NCBI RefSeq assembly: GCF_002001165.1
Contig: NZ_MUNQ01000019.1
Location: 1 to 64,000 of the forward strand
Direction: 5' to 3'
DNA from: Rhodanobacter sp. C05
GTDB taxonomy: Bacteria; Pseudomonadota; Gammaproteobacteria; Xanthomonadales; Rhodanobacteraceae
Length of the DNA stretch: 64,000 bases
Position 1 is the stretch's first letter, and each line of letters opens with the position of its first letter. The position numbers and the translations under genes were made by a program. Shown here piece by piece: positions 1-8,883 of the stretch. The notes beneath the pieces were generated by a model. That model was not told the origin of the DNA. It searched no databases and saw only the letters and a list, made by a program, of their open reading frames with translations.

Positions 1-92
1 CCCCTGCTCGCAGGGGAGGGTCGGGGCGGGGTGCTCTTCGTCACAAGGTCAAAAGCTTTACTCCTCCCACCTCCCTCTGCAGGCAGAGGGAG
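1..92. repeat. bipartite palindromic repeat, copy 1 (cut by window edge)
   Basis: Two hairpins flank a spacer containing GGTCAAAAGC. The first is CCCCTG-CTCG-CAGGGG at 1-16, the second CTCCCTCTGC / GCAGAGGGAG at 71-92 with a 2-nt loop. The same layout (G/C hairpin with CTCG loop, GGGxGGGGT, ATCAAAAGC, second hairpin) recurs at 45436-45536, so this is a dispersed REP/REPIN-like element. It lies 3' of the ubiquinone hydroxylase gene and the second hairpin could serve as its terminator, but there is no clear T-run. Confidence 0.6.
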
Positions 93-101
93 GAGAAAAG
101 T

Positions 102-1313
102 TCAGAATCCGGCGGCATGCCCGGCGATGCGCCGCTTCAGCGGCGCAAGGTGATCGAGCAGGCGCACGCCGAGTCCGCGTGCGGCGACCAGCGCCGGCGA
201 TTGCCACGCATAGATACGTGCCAGCGCATCGAAGCCCAGTGCATCGAGCGTGTCGGCACTGCGCCGGCGACGTGCGTAACGGCGCAGTACATGCCTGGCG
301 CCGATGTCGCGGCCGGCGTTGCGTGCTGCGAGCAACGTATCACGCAACTCGGCCACGTCGCGCAACCCGAGATTGACACCCTGGCCGGCCAGCGGATGCA
401 CTGCATGCGCGGCATCGCCAAGCAACACGAAACGATCGGCCTGATAGCTTTCGGCAAGTTGCAGCTTCAGCGGAAACGCCGCACGCCTTGTCGCGGCAAG
501 GATCCGCCCCAGCCGGAAATCGCTGGCCAAGCCAAGTTCGTCCAGAAAAGCCTGCTCGTCCAGTGCCAGCACACGCTGTGCCTCAGCCTCAGGCAACGAC
601 CACACGATCGAGCTGCGACCATCCGCCAACGGCAGCAAGGCCAGCGGCCCGCTCGGCAGGAAGCGTTGCCACGCGGTGTTCTCGTGCGGCCGCTCCGTGC
701 GGACATGGGCCACCACCGCGCGCTGCGCATAGTCGCGACCACGCGTCCCGATGCCTGCCAGCTGACGCAGCGGCGAGGCGGCGCCGTCGGCGGCCACGAG
801 CAATCCCGCAGCCAGCGTTTCACCATCCGCAAGCTCCAGCTGGATGCGATCCTCGCGTGCCTCGAAACCCTTCACCTCGGCCGGGCACAGGCGACGCACG
901 CCGGCGGCTTCGAGTGCCTGCCACAGTGTCCACTGCACCAGACTATTTTCGACGATATAGCCGAGCAGGTCGTGCCCTTCGCTGGCTGCATCGAAGTCGA
1001 TCGCCGCACCGCTCTCGGCATCCCATACATGCATGTGTGCATACGGACCAACACGGGCATCACGAATGGACGTCCAGACGCCCAGATCCTTCAGTAGCGC
1101 CAGCGAGGATGGCGCCAGGCCAACCACGCGCAGGTCCACTTCGTCGTCCATGCTCCACGCTGTCGGTGCACGCGCCTCCAGCAGCGCAGTACTGAAGCCT
1201 GCACGTGCCAACGCCAGCGCAGCGGCGGCACCAACCATGCCGCCGCCGACGACGGCGACATCCAGTGCCGGTGCACGGCGGCGCATCGAAACCTCCTGCA
1301 GTGGCGTATTCAT
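102..1313 (-). CDS. UbiH/UbiF/VisC family FAD-dependent hydroxylase (UbiI-like)
   Basis: A 403-residue flavin monooxygenase of the ubiquinone-biosynthesis hydroxylase family, which adds hydroxyls to the ring of the polyprenyl quinone precursor using FAD, NAD(P)H and O2. The N-terminal Rossmann motif GGGMVGAAAALALARAG is at residues 23-39, a mid-protein ADGAAS motif matches the DG signature, and GDAAHAVHPLAGQGVNLGLR is the C-terminal FAD-binding GD signature in the form usual for VisC/UbiI/UbiF. The start ATG overlaps the stop of the upstream ubiH (ATGA), so the two are translationally coupled. Which ring position it hydroxylates cannot be told from sequence; UbiI (C5) or UbiF (C6) are the candidates. 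Confidence 0.9.
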   Translation of the reverse strand: MNTPLQEVSMRRRAPALDVAVVGGGMVGAAAALALARAGFSTALLEARAPTAWSMDDEVDLRVVGLAPSSLALLKDLGVWTSIRDARVGPYAHMHVWDAESGAAIDFDAASEGHDLLGYIVENSLVQWTLWQALEAAGVRRLCPAEVKGFEAREDRIQLELADGETLAAGLLVAADGAASPLRQLAGIGTRGRDYAQRAVVAHVRTERPHENTAWQRFLPSGPLALLPLADGRSSIVWSLPEAEAQRVLALDEQAFLDELGLASDFRLGRILAATRRAAFPLKLQLAESYQADRFVLLGDAAHAVHPLAGQGVNLGLRDVAELRDTLLAARNAGRDIGARHVLRRYARRRRSADTLDALGFDALARIYAWQSPALVAARGLGVRLLDHLAPLKRRIAGHAAGF

Positions 1314-2539
1314 GAAAGCCGCTCCAGTACTGCCAGCGGCGATTCACCCCTGAACCCCATGCCACGCCGTGCCAATGCGCGTTGCAGCGGTGGCACACGG
1401 TCGCAGGCCAACAAGGCCAGCGAGCGTAGCGGCGCCAGCATGGGTTGTGGCAGGCAGGCCAGCCGCACCAGGCCGTGACTCATCGCCATGGTGCCGCCGC
1501 GATCCGGTGCACGGCGTGCGGCATAGCGCTCCAGCAGATCGACAGCACCCGGATCCGGTGCTGCCGCCACCAGCTCGGCCAGCGTCAGCGCGTCACGCAG
1601 ACCCAGATTGAAACCCTGCGCACCGATCGGATGCACGGTCTGTGCGGCATTCCCGACCAGTACCGCACGCGGCCCGGTCAACTGCGCCGCGGCGACGCGA
1701 TGGATCGGATACGGATGACGCCGGCCGGGCCGCGTCAGGCGACCGAGACGCCAGCCGAATCGACGCTGCGCCAGTTCGATGAAGCCTGCATCATCGAGTG
1801 CGGCGACCGCATCCGTCTCGTCGGCAGCGACGGTCAGCACCAACCCGCAGCGACGCTCGGCCAGCGGCAGCAGCGCGATCGGGCCATCATCGGCGAAACG
1901 CTCGTAGGCACGATTGGCATGCTCGCGCTCTGGCGTGACCGTGCAGACGAACAGCGTTTGCCGATAATCATGCCGCTCGGCATCGATGCCGAGCTGTGCG
2001 CGCACGAACGAGTTGGTACCGTCAGCACCGACCAGCAGCCGCGTGTCGATGCTGCGCACGCCATCGGCGGTACTGATCTGCGCACGCCAGCCATCAGCCA
2101 GCGGCTGCAGCGCGGACAAGGTCGCAGGTGCGAGCCGGGTCAGCCGGGTGCATTCGTCCAGCCGCTGCAGCAGGGCCGCGCCGAGTTCGCGCGCTGGCAG
2201 CGTCCAGCCCAGCGCATCGACACCGTGCCGATCCGCATCGATGCGTGCACTGCCGAATTCACCGGCACGGCTTACATGGATATGCCTGATCGGTGTGGCA
2301 CGCGCCGCGGCATGCCGCCATACACCGATCGCATCGAGCCCGTTGACGGTGGCCCGTGCCAGTGCCAGGTTGCGTTCGTCGTAGCTGGGCTGGGCATCGG
2401 CGCGCGGCGCGGCGGTTTCGACCAGGGTGGTGGCGACACCTGCGGCATCCAGCGCGATCGCCAGGCTGGCGCCCACCAGGCCACCACCGATGATCAGGAC
2501 GCCAGGCTCGTTCATGGCGGAAGAAGCGAGGTCATTCAT
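1310..2539 (-). CDS. ubiH: 2-octaprenyl-6-methoxyphenol hydroxylase UbiH
   Basis: A 409-residue FAD-dependent hydroxylase of ubiquinone synthesis. The Rossmann motif GGGLVGASLAIALDAAGV is near the N-terminus. The C-terminal signature GNAAQTVHPIGAQGFNLGLR, with NAAQ rather than DAAH, is typical of UbiH and separates it from its VisC-like neighbour. Start choice is uncertain: ATGs at 2581, 2539 and 2515 are all in frame and none has a strong ribosome-binding site; 2539 or 2515 keeps the usual short lead before the FAD motif. The gene is divergent from the BtuM-type gene, so promoters for both must lie in about 90 bp. Confidence 0.88.
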   Translation of the reverse strand: MNDLASSAMNEPGVLIIGGGLVGASLAIALDAAGVATTLVETAAPRADAQPSYDERNLALARATVNGLDAIGVWRHAAARATPIRHIHVSRAGEFGSARIDADRHGVDALGWTLPARELGAALLQRLDECTRLTRLAPATLSALQPLADGWRAQISTADGVRSIDTRLLVGADGTNSFVRAQLGIDAERHDYRQTLFVCTVTPEREHANRAYERFADDGPIALLPLAERRCGLVLTVAADETDAVAALDDAGFIELAQRRFGWRLGRLTRPGRRHPYPIHRVAAAQLTGPRAVLVGNAAQTVHPIGAQGFNLGLRDALTLAELVAAAPDPGAVDLLERYAARRAPDRGGTMAMSHGLVRLACLPQPMLAPLRSLALLACDRVPPLQRALARRGMGFRGESPLAVLERLS

Positions 2540-2627
2540 GGGCCGATGATACGCGGTGAGGCTGCCTGCGTCCTCGTGCATTGGGCTAGACTAGCGGTTT
2601 ATACAGACGCCTATACGGAGCACCTCC

Positions 2628-3254
2628 ATGGTCAAGACACTGACCCAACGCCTCGGCATCTTGCTGGTACTCGCCCTGGTGATGGCGGCCACCCGCGTGC
2701 ACCACTCCTTCCTGCATCACTTCGATGCGCTGCCGGACGCCTCGTGGGGCATTTTCTTCCTTGCCGGCTTCTGGCTGCGCGGCACCGGTCGCTGGGCCGG
2801 CTTTCGTTGGGCATTTCCGCTGCTGATGGCCGAAGCAGTGCTGATCGACTATCTGGTCATCACCAACCAGGGCATCGATTTCTGGAGCCACTACTGCGTA
2901 TCGGCAGCCTACTGGTTCCTGATTCCGTCGTATTTCAGCCTGTGGCTGGGTGGCAGCTGGTTGGCACGTCACCAGATCGGCTTGCGTTTGCAGACTCTGG
3001 GCATGGCCGTCGTGGCCCTGCTGGTCAGCTGGGCGGTGTGTTATCTGCTGTCCAATGGCAGCTTCTACTGGCTCAGCAGCAGCGTGCCGCTGCCGCGCAG
3101 CTTTGCGGCATGGTTCGCCAATCTGGGCGACTGGTATCTGCCGTTCCTGCAGACCACGGCGCTGTATGTCGGCGTAGGTGCTTTCTTGCACGTCCTGGCG
3201 ATCCAGCTGACGCGTGCACTGAAGCAGGCTGACCAGCCGAATCTGCCGCGCTGA
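2628..3254 (+). CDS. btuM: BtuM-type cobalamin transporter (solitary ECF S-component-like membrane protein)
   Basis: A 208-residue protein with about six membrane segments. It resembles the BtuM family, lone S-component-like proteins that bring cobalamin across the inner membrane in Gram-negatives and are often encoded beside a cobalamin adenosyltransferase, as here (19 bp to the next gene). Residues reported to matter in the Thiobacillus denitrificans protein have counterparts with similar spacing: His31 (HHFDALPDAS), Asp74 (LIDYL), Cys90 and Tyr95 (HYCVSAAYWF) and Arg157 (LPRSF). The Cys is the proposed axial ligand of the cobalt. A ribosome site GGAG lies 7 nt before ATG. No riboswitch fits in the short upstream gap. 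The call rests on recalled family features and neighbourhood, not an alignment. Confidence 0.72.
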   Translation: MVKTLTQRLGILLVLALVMAATRVHHSFLHHFDALPDASWGIFFLAGFWLRGTGRWAGFRWAFPLLMAEAVLIDYLVITNQGIDFWSHYCVSAAYWFLIPSYFSLWLGGSWLARHQIGLRLQTLGMAVVALLVSWAVCYLLSNGSFYWLSSSVPLPRSFAAWFANLGDWYLPFLQTTALYVGVGAFLHVLAIQLTRALKQADQPNLPR

Positions 3255-3273
3255 GTCAGCGCAGCAAATCGCC

Positions 3274-3846
3274 ATGGGCAACCGCCTTTCGAAGATCTAT
3301 ACGCGTACCGGCGACGACGGCAGTACCGGCCTCGGCGACGGCTCGCGCGTGGGCAAGGATTCGCTGCGGGTCAATGCCTACGGCACGGTGGACGAGCTCA
3401 ACAGCACGATCGGCATGGTGCTGGCTGCCGACGGTGTCGATGCCACGATAAGCGACGTGCTCGGCCAGGTGCAGCACGCCCTGTTCGACCTCGGCGGCGA
3501 GCTGTGCATCCCGGGCATGGCGCTGATCGAGGATGCCGACATCGAACGGCTGGAGCAGGTGCTCGATGGCTTCAACGATCCACTGCCGCCGCTGAAGGAT
3601 TTCATCCTGCCCGGTGGCGGCATGGCAGCGGCCTGCTGCCACCTGGCACGTACCGTGTGCCGCCGCGCCGAGCGCGAGGTGATCACCCTGGCGCGGGTCG
3701 AGACCGTGCGTCCGCAGGTACAGCGTTACCTCAACCGATTGTCCGACCTGCTATTCGTGATTTCGCGTGTTCTGGCGCGTACCAGCGGCCATGGCGAGGT
3801 GCTGTGGCAGCACGAGCGGCGTCGCAAGCCCCAGTCTGCCGGATAA
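3274..3846 (+). CDS. PduO-type cob(I)alamin adenosyltransferase
   Basis: A 190-residue ATP:cob(I)alamin adenosyltransferase of the PduO/MMAB family, which transfers the adenosyl group of ATP to cob(I)alamin to make coenzyme B12. The N-terminal ATP-binding motif TRTGDDGSTGLGDGSRV is at residues 10-26, followed by RVNAYGTVDELNS at 32-44 and the conserved C-terminal YLNRLSDLLFVISR helix. Length is normal for the family. It sits 19 bp after the BtuM-type transporter and 8 bp before the amidohydrolase gene, suggesting one operon in which imported B12 is adenosylated at once. Confidence 0.93.
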   Translation: MGNRLSKIYTRTGDDGSTGLGDGSRVGKDSLRVNAYGTVDELNSTIGMVLAADGVDATISDVLGQVQHALFDLGGELCIPGMALIEDADIERLEQVLDGFNDPLPPLKDFILPGGGMAAACCHLARTVCRRAEREVITLARVETVRPQVQRYLNRLSDLLFVISRVLARTSGHGEVLWQHERRRKPQSAG

Positions 3847-3854
3847 GCCACCGC

Positions 3855-4775
3855 ATGCAGCGGCTGTACACCCATCCCGCCTGTCTGCTGCATGATCCCG
3901 GCCCGGGACATGCCGAACAGCCGGCGCGACTGCGTGCCGTGTTGCAGGCACTGGATCACGATCGCTACGCCGCGCTCGACCGCGTCGAGGCGCCTCAAGC
4001 CACCCGTGAGCAGCTGTTGCGGGTGCATGGCGCCGCCCATGTCGACCGGATCCTGGCCTGTACTGCGCACGAAGGCAGGCAATGGCTGGATGCGGACACG
4101 GCGATGTCGCCGGGATCGATCGAGGCGGCCCTGCGCGCCGCCGGCGCCGCCGTGGCGGCGGTCGACGCCGTCATGACCAGCGCGACCACGCACGCGTTCT
4201 GCGCTGTGCGTCCGCCTGGCCACCATGCCACGCGCGACCAGGCGATGGGCTTCTGCCTGTTCAACAACATCGCCGTGGCCGCGGCGCATGCGCTGGATGC
4301 GCATGGCCTGAAGCGCATCGCCATCGCCGACTTCGACGTGCACCACGGCAACGGCACGCAGGCCATCTTCGAGCGCGAACCGCGCGTGCTGTTCGCATCC
4401 AGTCACCAGTCGCCGCTGTACCCGGACAGCGGGCGCGAAGACGAACGCGGTGTCGGCAACATCGTCAACGGCATCCTGTCGCCCGGTGCCGGCTCGCATG
4501 AGTTCCGCGAGTTGTGGGACAGCGTGCTGCTGCCACGGTTGCAGGCCTTCAAGCCACAATTGGTACTGGTCTCGGCCGGCTTCGACGCGCATCGCAACGA
4601 CCCGCTGGCGGACATCAGGCTGGGCCAGGAAGACTACGTCTGGATCACCGAGCGCCTGGCGACACTGGCCCGAACATATGCCGGTGGCCGGCTGGTCTCC
4701 ACGCTGGAAGGCGGCTACGACCTCGCTGCACTGGCCGCCTGCGCAAGCGCGCATGCGGGCACGCTTGCCGACTAG
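3855..4775 (+). CDS. histone deacetylase-family amidohydrolase (class II-like)
   Basis: A 306-residue zinc amidohydrolase of the arginase/histone-deacetylase fold. Bacterial members remove acetyl groups from proteins, polyamines or other small amides; the substrate here is unknown. Catalytic features are intact: the His pair in RPPGHHA (119-125), zinc ligands Asp161 and His163 in DFDVHHGNGTQ, Asp244 in AGFDAHRNDPL, and catalytic Tyr288 in LEGGYDL. The ATG at 3855 is chosen because homology begins there (YTHPACLLHDPGPGHAE); the reading frame stays open far upstream but only as a shadow of the adenosyltransferase gene. Probably co-transcribed with the two cobalamin genes, without an obvious functional link. 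Confidence 0.88.
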   Translation: MQRLYTHPACLLHDPGPGHAEQPARLRAVLQALDHDRYAALDRVEAPQATREQLLRVHGAAHVDRILACTAHEGRQWLDADTAMSPGSIEAALRAAGAAVAAVDAVMTSATTHAFCAVRPPGHHATRDQAMGFCLFNNIAVAAAHALDAHGLKRIAIADFDVHHGNGTQAIFEREPRVLFASSHQSPLYPDSGREDERGVGNIVNGILSPGAGSHEFRELWDSVLLPRLQAFKPQLVLVSAGFDAHRNDPLADIRLGQEDYVWITERLATLARTYAGGRLVSTLEGGYDLAALAACASAHAGTLAD

Positions 4776-5078
4776 CCCTCCTTAACCTGGCGGTTTGGGT
4801 ACCCACGTCGTACTTGCTTCGCGCCACGGGCGCACAGGTATAGGCACCCGCCTCATGATGATGGTGTCACTGTCCGCTGAAAGGTGGTTCGATGGCCAAA
4901 CAGCGGCGGATCGCATGTTGCTTCTGAGCCAGCCCGACGTGCCATCAGGCATCGGTCCTGCTCGATTTGTGCCCACTCATGCTGAATCTTCGCACTGCCC
5001 CGATAAAGGTTTGCCTGCCGCCAGATGGGGCTTTCTGCTAGCTTAACCAGCCTTCAACGTCGGCAGACTTCCACTGTG
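4776..5078. other. intergenic region upstream of lptD
   Basis: About 300 bp with no supported gene; short open frames here lack a ribosome site and coding character. It should hold the promoter of the lptD-apaH operon, with TTGCCT upstream of GCTAGCTTAA near 5010-5045 as a weak candidate. I see no convincing envelope-stress (sigma-E, GAACTT) element. Confidence 0.4.
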
Positions 5079-7508
5079 ATGTCCAAGTTCCCCCCACGCC
5101 GCCTGCTGGCGGTTGCCGCAGCTCTTGCCCTGGTCGGCGGACAAGCCGAAGCCAAGGGTGACCAGAACCGTCCCAAGAGCTCGCTGGACGGCTCCGAACA
5201 GGTATGCCCACTGGGTTCGTTTCACTGTACGCCGCGGCCCTACAACTACGCGATGTGCCGACCCAACGCCATGCTGGAGTTCTACGACCCGACCCTGAGC
5301 AAGGACTCCGATCTGCGTGATACCAGCCCGGCGTATGCCAGGGCAAAGTTGGTGGACAGCTCGAACCAGACGATTTATCACCTGGCTGGCGACGCCTGGC
5401 TGACGCGGGCGGATCAGCGCGTACAGGCCGACACGATCGATTACAACGACGACACCACCGACTACGATGCCCGCGGCAACGTCCGTTACCAGGAGGCCGG
5501 CCAGCTGATGGCGGGTTCCCACATGCGCGGCAACACCGATGCCAACCGCGGCATTGCCGACGACGTGCGCTACCAGATGCTGGATGAGCGCGGCAACGGC
5601 GTGGCCAAGCAGGGACAGATGCTGGATGCCCAGCACACCCGTTATTCCATGGCCACCTATTCCACCTGCGACCTCGGCCATCACGCGTGGGAGTTCCGTG
5701 GCAAGACGATCACCATCGACAAGGCAACCGGTGTCGGCGTGGCACGCGATGCCACCATGCGCATCGGCAACGTGCCGTTCCTTTACCTGCCGTACTTCAG
5801 CTTCCCGGTCGATCACCAGCGCAAGAGCGGTTTTCTGTATCCGAGCTTTGGTCGAAGCAGCCGTTCCGGCTTCGAGATCAGCACGCCGTACTACCTGAAT
5901 CTGGCGCCGAACTACGACGCCACCCTGGATCCGCGCATCTATACCCTGCGCGGATCGATGCTGGCCGGCGAATTCCGCTATCTGGTACCCGGCAGCAACG
6001 GCCAGCTCAACCTGGAATATGTACCGAACGATCATGGCCCCAGCGACGGGCTGGCCGATACCCAGGGCACATCCCGGTATCTGGTCAGCTACACGGATCG
6101 CACGCAGCTGTGGCAAGGCTGGGCCTTCGTCGGCTCCTACAATCATGCCTCGGACAGCAGTTACCTGTACGACTACGGCAATGCGCTGTCGCATACGGTG
6201 ATCTATGCCTTTGCCTCCAATGCCGCGATCGTTGGTGGCGGCAAGTGGTGGAATGCCTCGTTCGGCGGCACGATCTACCAGAACACCAATCCGTTCGCCA
6301 CCGACTCCTCGCTGCCCTATGAGCAGCTGCCCTATGCAAATTTCAGCATGGACGTGCCGCTGAACCACTGGCTGGAATTCGGCATGAACAGCTCGGTGGC
6401 GGAATTCCGCAAGGACGACAACGTCGACGGCCAGCGCGCTGACATCTACCCCTATCTTGCCGCCGATTTCGGCACCTCGGCCTGGTTCGTGCGACCGAAG
6501 CTGGCCTATCGCTACACCGCCTACCAACTGGATGGCGACTACCAGAACTACGGTTACTACGGACTACTCAGCAGCGGCACCACATCACCGTTCACGCAGC
6601 AATCGCCAAGCCGCTCGCTGCCCATCGTCAGCCTCGACAGCGGCCTGGTATTCGACCGCAGCACCTCGCTGTTCGGCGACAGCTACACGCAGACCCTGGA
6701 ACCGCGGCTGTATTACCTCTACGTTCCCTACCGCAACCAGAACGACCTGCCGCTGTTCGACAGCAGCCTGATGTCATTCGACTACTGGCAGCTGTTCTCG
6801 CCAAACCAGTTCGCCGGCGCGGATCGCCAGATGAACGCGAACAACCTCACCGGGGCTATCACCAGCCGTCTGCTGGACGAAGATGGCGTCGAACGCCTGT
6901 CGGCCAGTTTCGGGCAGATCCGCTATTTCACGCCGCAGCGGGTGCAGTTGCCCAACGGATCGAACACCATTCCCGCCGTCACCGACTGGTCCGGCTCGGA
7001 CTATGTCACCGAGCTGGACCTGCAGCTCAGCGATCGCTGGCGCCTGAGCAGCGAATATCAGTGGAACCCGAACAGCCGCGGCACCGACATGGCCTCGCTG
7101 GAACTGCAGCACCGGCTGGGCAGCGACGGCGTCCTCAATTTCTCGTATCACTATCGCCGCGACCTGATGGAACAATACAGCGTATCCGCGGTCTACCCGC
7201 TGTCTGATCGCTGGCGCCTGCTCGGATCCTGGACTTACGCGGTTCCCATCAAGAACATGGTCGAGGCACCCACCGGTACGGTCGATGCCATGGCCGGCGT
7301 GGAATACGACAGCTGCTGCGTCACTCTGCGGCTGGTCGATCGCAGTTATGTAAATCAGGCTTATTACGGACTGATTCCGGTCCCCACAGGCAGCAATATC
7401 AATCGTCGCGATAACGCCGTCATGTTCGAGATGGTCTTCAAGGGACTGGGCTCGTCGGGCGGTAAAATCGATAACCTGCTACGCCGTGATATTCTCGGCT
7501 ATCAATAA
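5079..7508 (+). CDS. lptD: LPS-assembly protein LptD
   Basis: An 809-residue outer-membrane beta-barrel that, with the lipoprotein LptE, inserts lipopolysaccharide into the outer leaflet. A signal peptide spans roughly residues 1-25 (MSKFPPRRLLAVAAALALVG then GQAEA). An N-terminal periplasmic OstA/LptA-like jellyroll precedes the barrel. Cysteines that form the maturation disulfides are recognisable: a cluster near residues 43-60, one in YSTCDLG, and the adjacent pair in DSCCVTL near the C-terminus matching Cys724-Cys725 of E. coli. ATG 5079 is preferred because it begins a proper signal peptide; GTG immediately before it and ATG 5025 are alternatives. First gene of the lptD-surA-pdxA-rsmA-apaG-apaH run; SurA, encoded next, chaperones LptD folding. 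Confidence 0.95.
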   Translation: MSKFPPRRLLAVAAALALVGGQAEAKGDQNRPKSSLDGSEQVCPLGSFHCTPRPYNYAMCRPNAMLEFYDPTLSKDSDLRDTSPAYARAKLVDSSNQTIYHLAGDAWLTRADQRVQADTIDYNDDTTDYDARGNVRYQEAGQLMAGSHMRGNTDANRGIADDVRYQMLDERGNGVAKQGQMLDAQHTRYSMATYSTCDLGHHAWEFRGKTITIDKATGVGVARDATMRIGNVPFLYLPYFSFPVDHQRKSGFLYPSFGRSSRSGFEISTPYYLNLAPNYDATLDPRIYTLRGSMLAGEFRYLVPGSNGQLNLEYVPNDHGPSDGLADTQGTSRYLVSYTDRTQLWQGWAFVGSYNHASDSSYLYDYGNALSHTVIYAFASNAAIVGGGKWWNASFGGTIYQNTNPFATDSSLPYEQLPYANFSMDVPLNHWLEFGMNSSVAEFRKDDNVDGQRADIYPYLAADFGTSAWFVRPKLAYRYTAYQLDGDYQNYGYYGLLSSGTTSPFTQQSPSRSLPIVSLDSGLVFDRSTSLFGDSYTQTLEPRLYYLYVPYRNQNDLPLFDSSLMSFDYWQLFSPNQFAGADRQMNANNLTGAITSRLLDEDGVERLSASFGQIRYFTPQRVQLPNGSNTIPAVTDWSGSDYVTELDLQLSDRWRLSSEYQWNPNSRGTDMASLELQHRLGSDGVLNFSYHYRRDLMEQYSVSAVYPLSDRWRLLGSWTYAVPIKNMVEAPTGTVDAMAGVEYDSCCVTLRLVDRSYVNQAYYGLIPVPTGSNINRRDNAVMFEMVFKGLGSSGGKIDNLLRRDILGYQ

Positions 7509-7533
7509 TCACCGTAGTCACCGGCTTTCACTG

Positions 7534-8877
7534 ATGAAGCAACTCATTGCACTTCTCCTGTTCGCACTCGCGATCACGCTCCCCGCTCATGCCCAACTGC
7601 TGACGGCAAACGTGCCGGCCAGCCAGCCGATTGATCGCATTGTGGCCGTTGTCAACGATGACGTGATCCTGCAGAGTGATCTGGACAGCGCCGTGCGCTC
7701 GATCCAGCAACAGTACGCGGGCCACACCGAACAGCTGCCGCCGATGAACGTACTGCAGCAACAGGTGCTCGATCGACTGGTGCTGATGCGACTGCAGTTG
7801 CAGAAGGCGGGTGACCAGGGCGTACACGTCTCCAACGACGATGTCGATCAGGCCGTGGCCAGCGTCGCCCAGCAGAACAAGCTCACCCCCGATCAGCTGC
7901 GTGCGGCCGTGGAGCAGTCAGGCGCCAGCTTTGCAGCCTTCCGCGAGCAGCTGTCGGACCAGATCACGGTGCAACGCCTGCATGAGAGCGTGGTGCACGA
8001 TTCAGTCACGGTCACTGACAGCGAGATCGACAACCTGCTGAACAGCCCGACCTACAAGGCGGGGGAAGTGCATCTGGCACACATCCAGATCAGCATTCCC
8101 GGCGGCGCCGACGCAGCCGCGATCCAGACCAGTCAGACCAAGGCCGAGCAAGCACTCGCCGCGATCAAGGGCGGGATGGATTTCCATGCCGCGGCGATCC
8201 GCTACTCCGATGCGCCCGATGCGCTGGACGGCGGGGACCTCGGCTGGCGTCGCATGGACGAGATTCCGCCGGCCTTCGCGGACACGGTCGAGTCGATGAA
8301 GTCAGGCGATGTCAGCGCGGCCCTGCGCGGCCCGACCGGCTTCCATATCATCAAGCTGATCGATCAGCGCAAGAACGACCGTTCGATGGTCACCGAATTC
8401 CATGCCCGGCAGATCCTGATCAAGCCGAGCGAACTGGTGACTCCCGCACAGGCCCAGCAGCAGGCGCAGGATCTGTACAGCCGTATCGTCAACAAGCATG
8501 AAGACTTCGCCGCACTGGCCAAGGAACATTCCAAGGACGACACCACCGCCAATCTCGGCGGCGACATGGGCTGGTTCCCGCAGGACCAGTGGGGTTCGAT
8601 CATCGCCAAGCAACTGGACGACCTGAAGGACAACGAAGTCTCGCACCCGTTCCAGAGCGAGGCCGGCTGGCACATCCTGCAGCGTCTCGGCACCCGTCAG
8701 AGCGACAAGACTGTGCAGCTCGCGCGCAATCAGGCACGCGAGGCGATTGGCAACCGCAAGTCCGATCAGGTCTACGACGATTATCTGCGTGACCTGCGCG
8801 CCAACGCCTACATCAACATCCTGGTACCCGAGCTGCGTGAGGCCGGCAACCAGGCTGCCGCCGACGCGTCACCGTAA
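7534..8877 (+). CDS. surA: periplasmic peptidyl-prolyl isomerase / chaperone SurA
   Basis: A 447-residue periplasmic chaperone that escorts outer-membrane proteins, including LptD, to the Bam complex. A 20-residue signal peptide ends at LPAHA. The SurA N-domain begins at IDRIVAVVNDDVILQSDLD, and two parvulin domains follow; the second contains EFHARQILIK and the GDMGWF block, and the first has GGDLGWR. The length is typical. ATG 7534 lies 25 bp after the lptD stop; the in-frame ATG at 7486 inside lptD would prepend a non-secretory leader. Confidence 0.95.
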   Translation: MKQLIALLLFALAITLPAHAQLLTANVPASQPIDRIVAVVNDDVILQSDLDSAVRSIQQQYAGHTEQLPPMNVLQQQVLDRLVLMRLQLQKAGDQGVHVSNDDVDQAVASVAQQNKLTPDQLRAAVEQSGASFAAFREQLSDQITVQRLHESVVHDSVTVTDSEIDNLLNSPTYKAGEVHLAHIQISIPGGADAAAIQTSQTKAEQALAAIKGGMDFHAAAIRYSDAPDALDGGDLGWRRMDEIPPAFADTVESMKSGDVSAALRGPTGFHIIKLIDQRKNDRSMVTEFHARQILIKPSELVTPAQAQQQAQDLYSRIVNKHEDFAALAKEHSKDDTTANLGGDMGWFPQDQWGSIIAKQLDDLKDNEVSHPFQSEAGWHILQRLGTRQSDKTVQLARNQAREAIGNRKSDQVYDDYLRDLRANAYINILVPELREAGNQAAADASP

Positions 8878-8883
8878 GCCGGT

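Noticed and set aside
4795-5046. 83-codon open frame upstream of lptD.
   Set aside because: No family resemblance and no ribosome site; GC-rich DNA gives such frames by chance.
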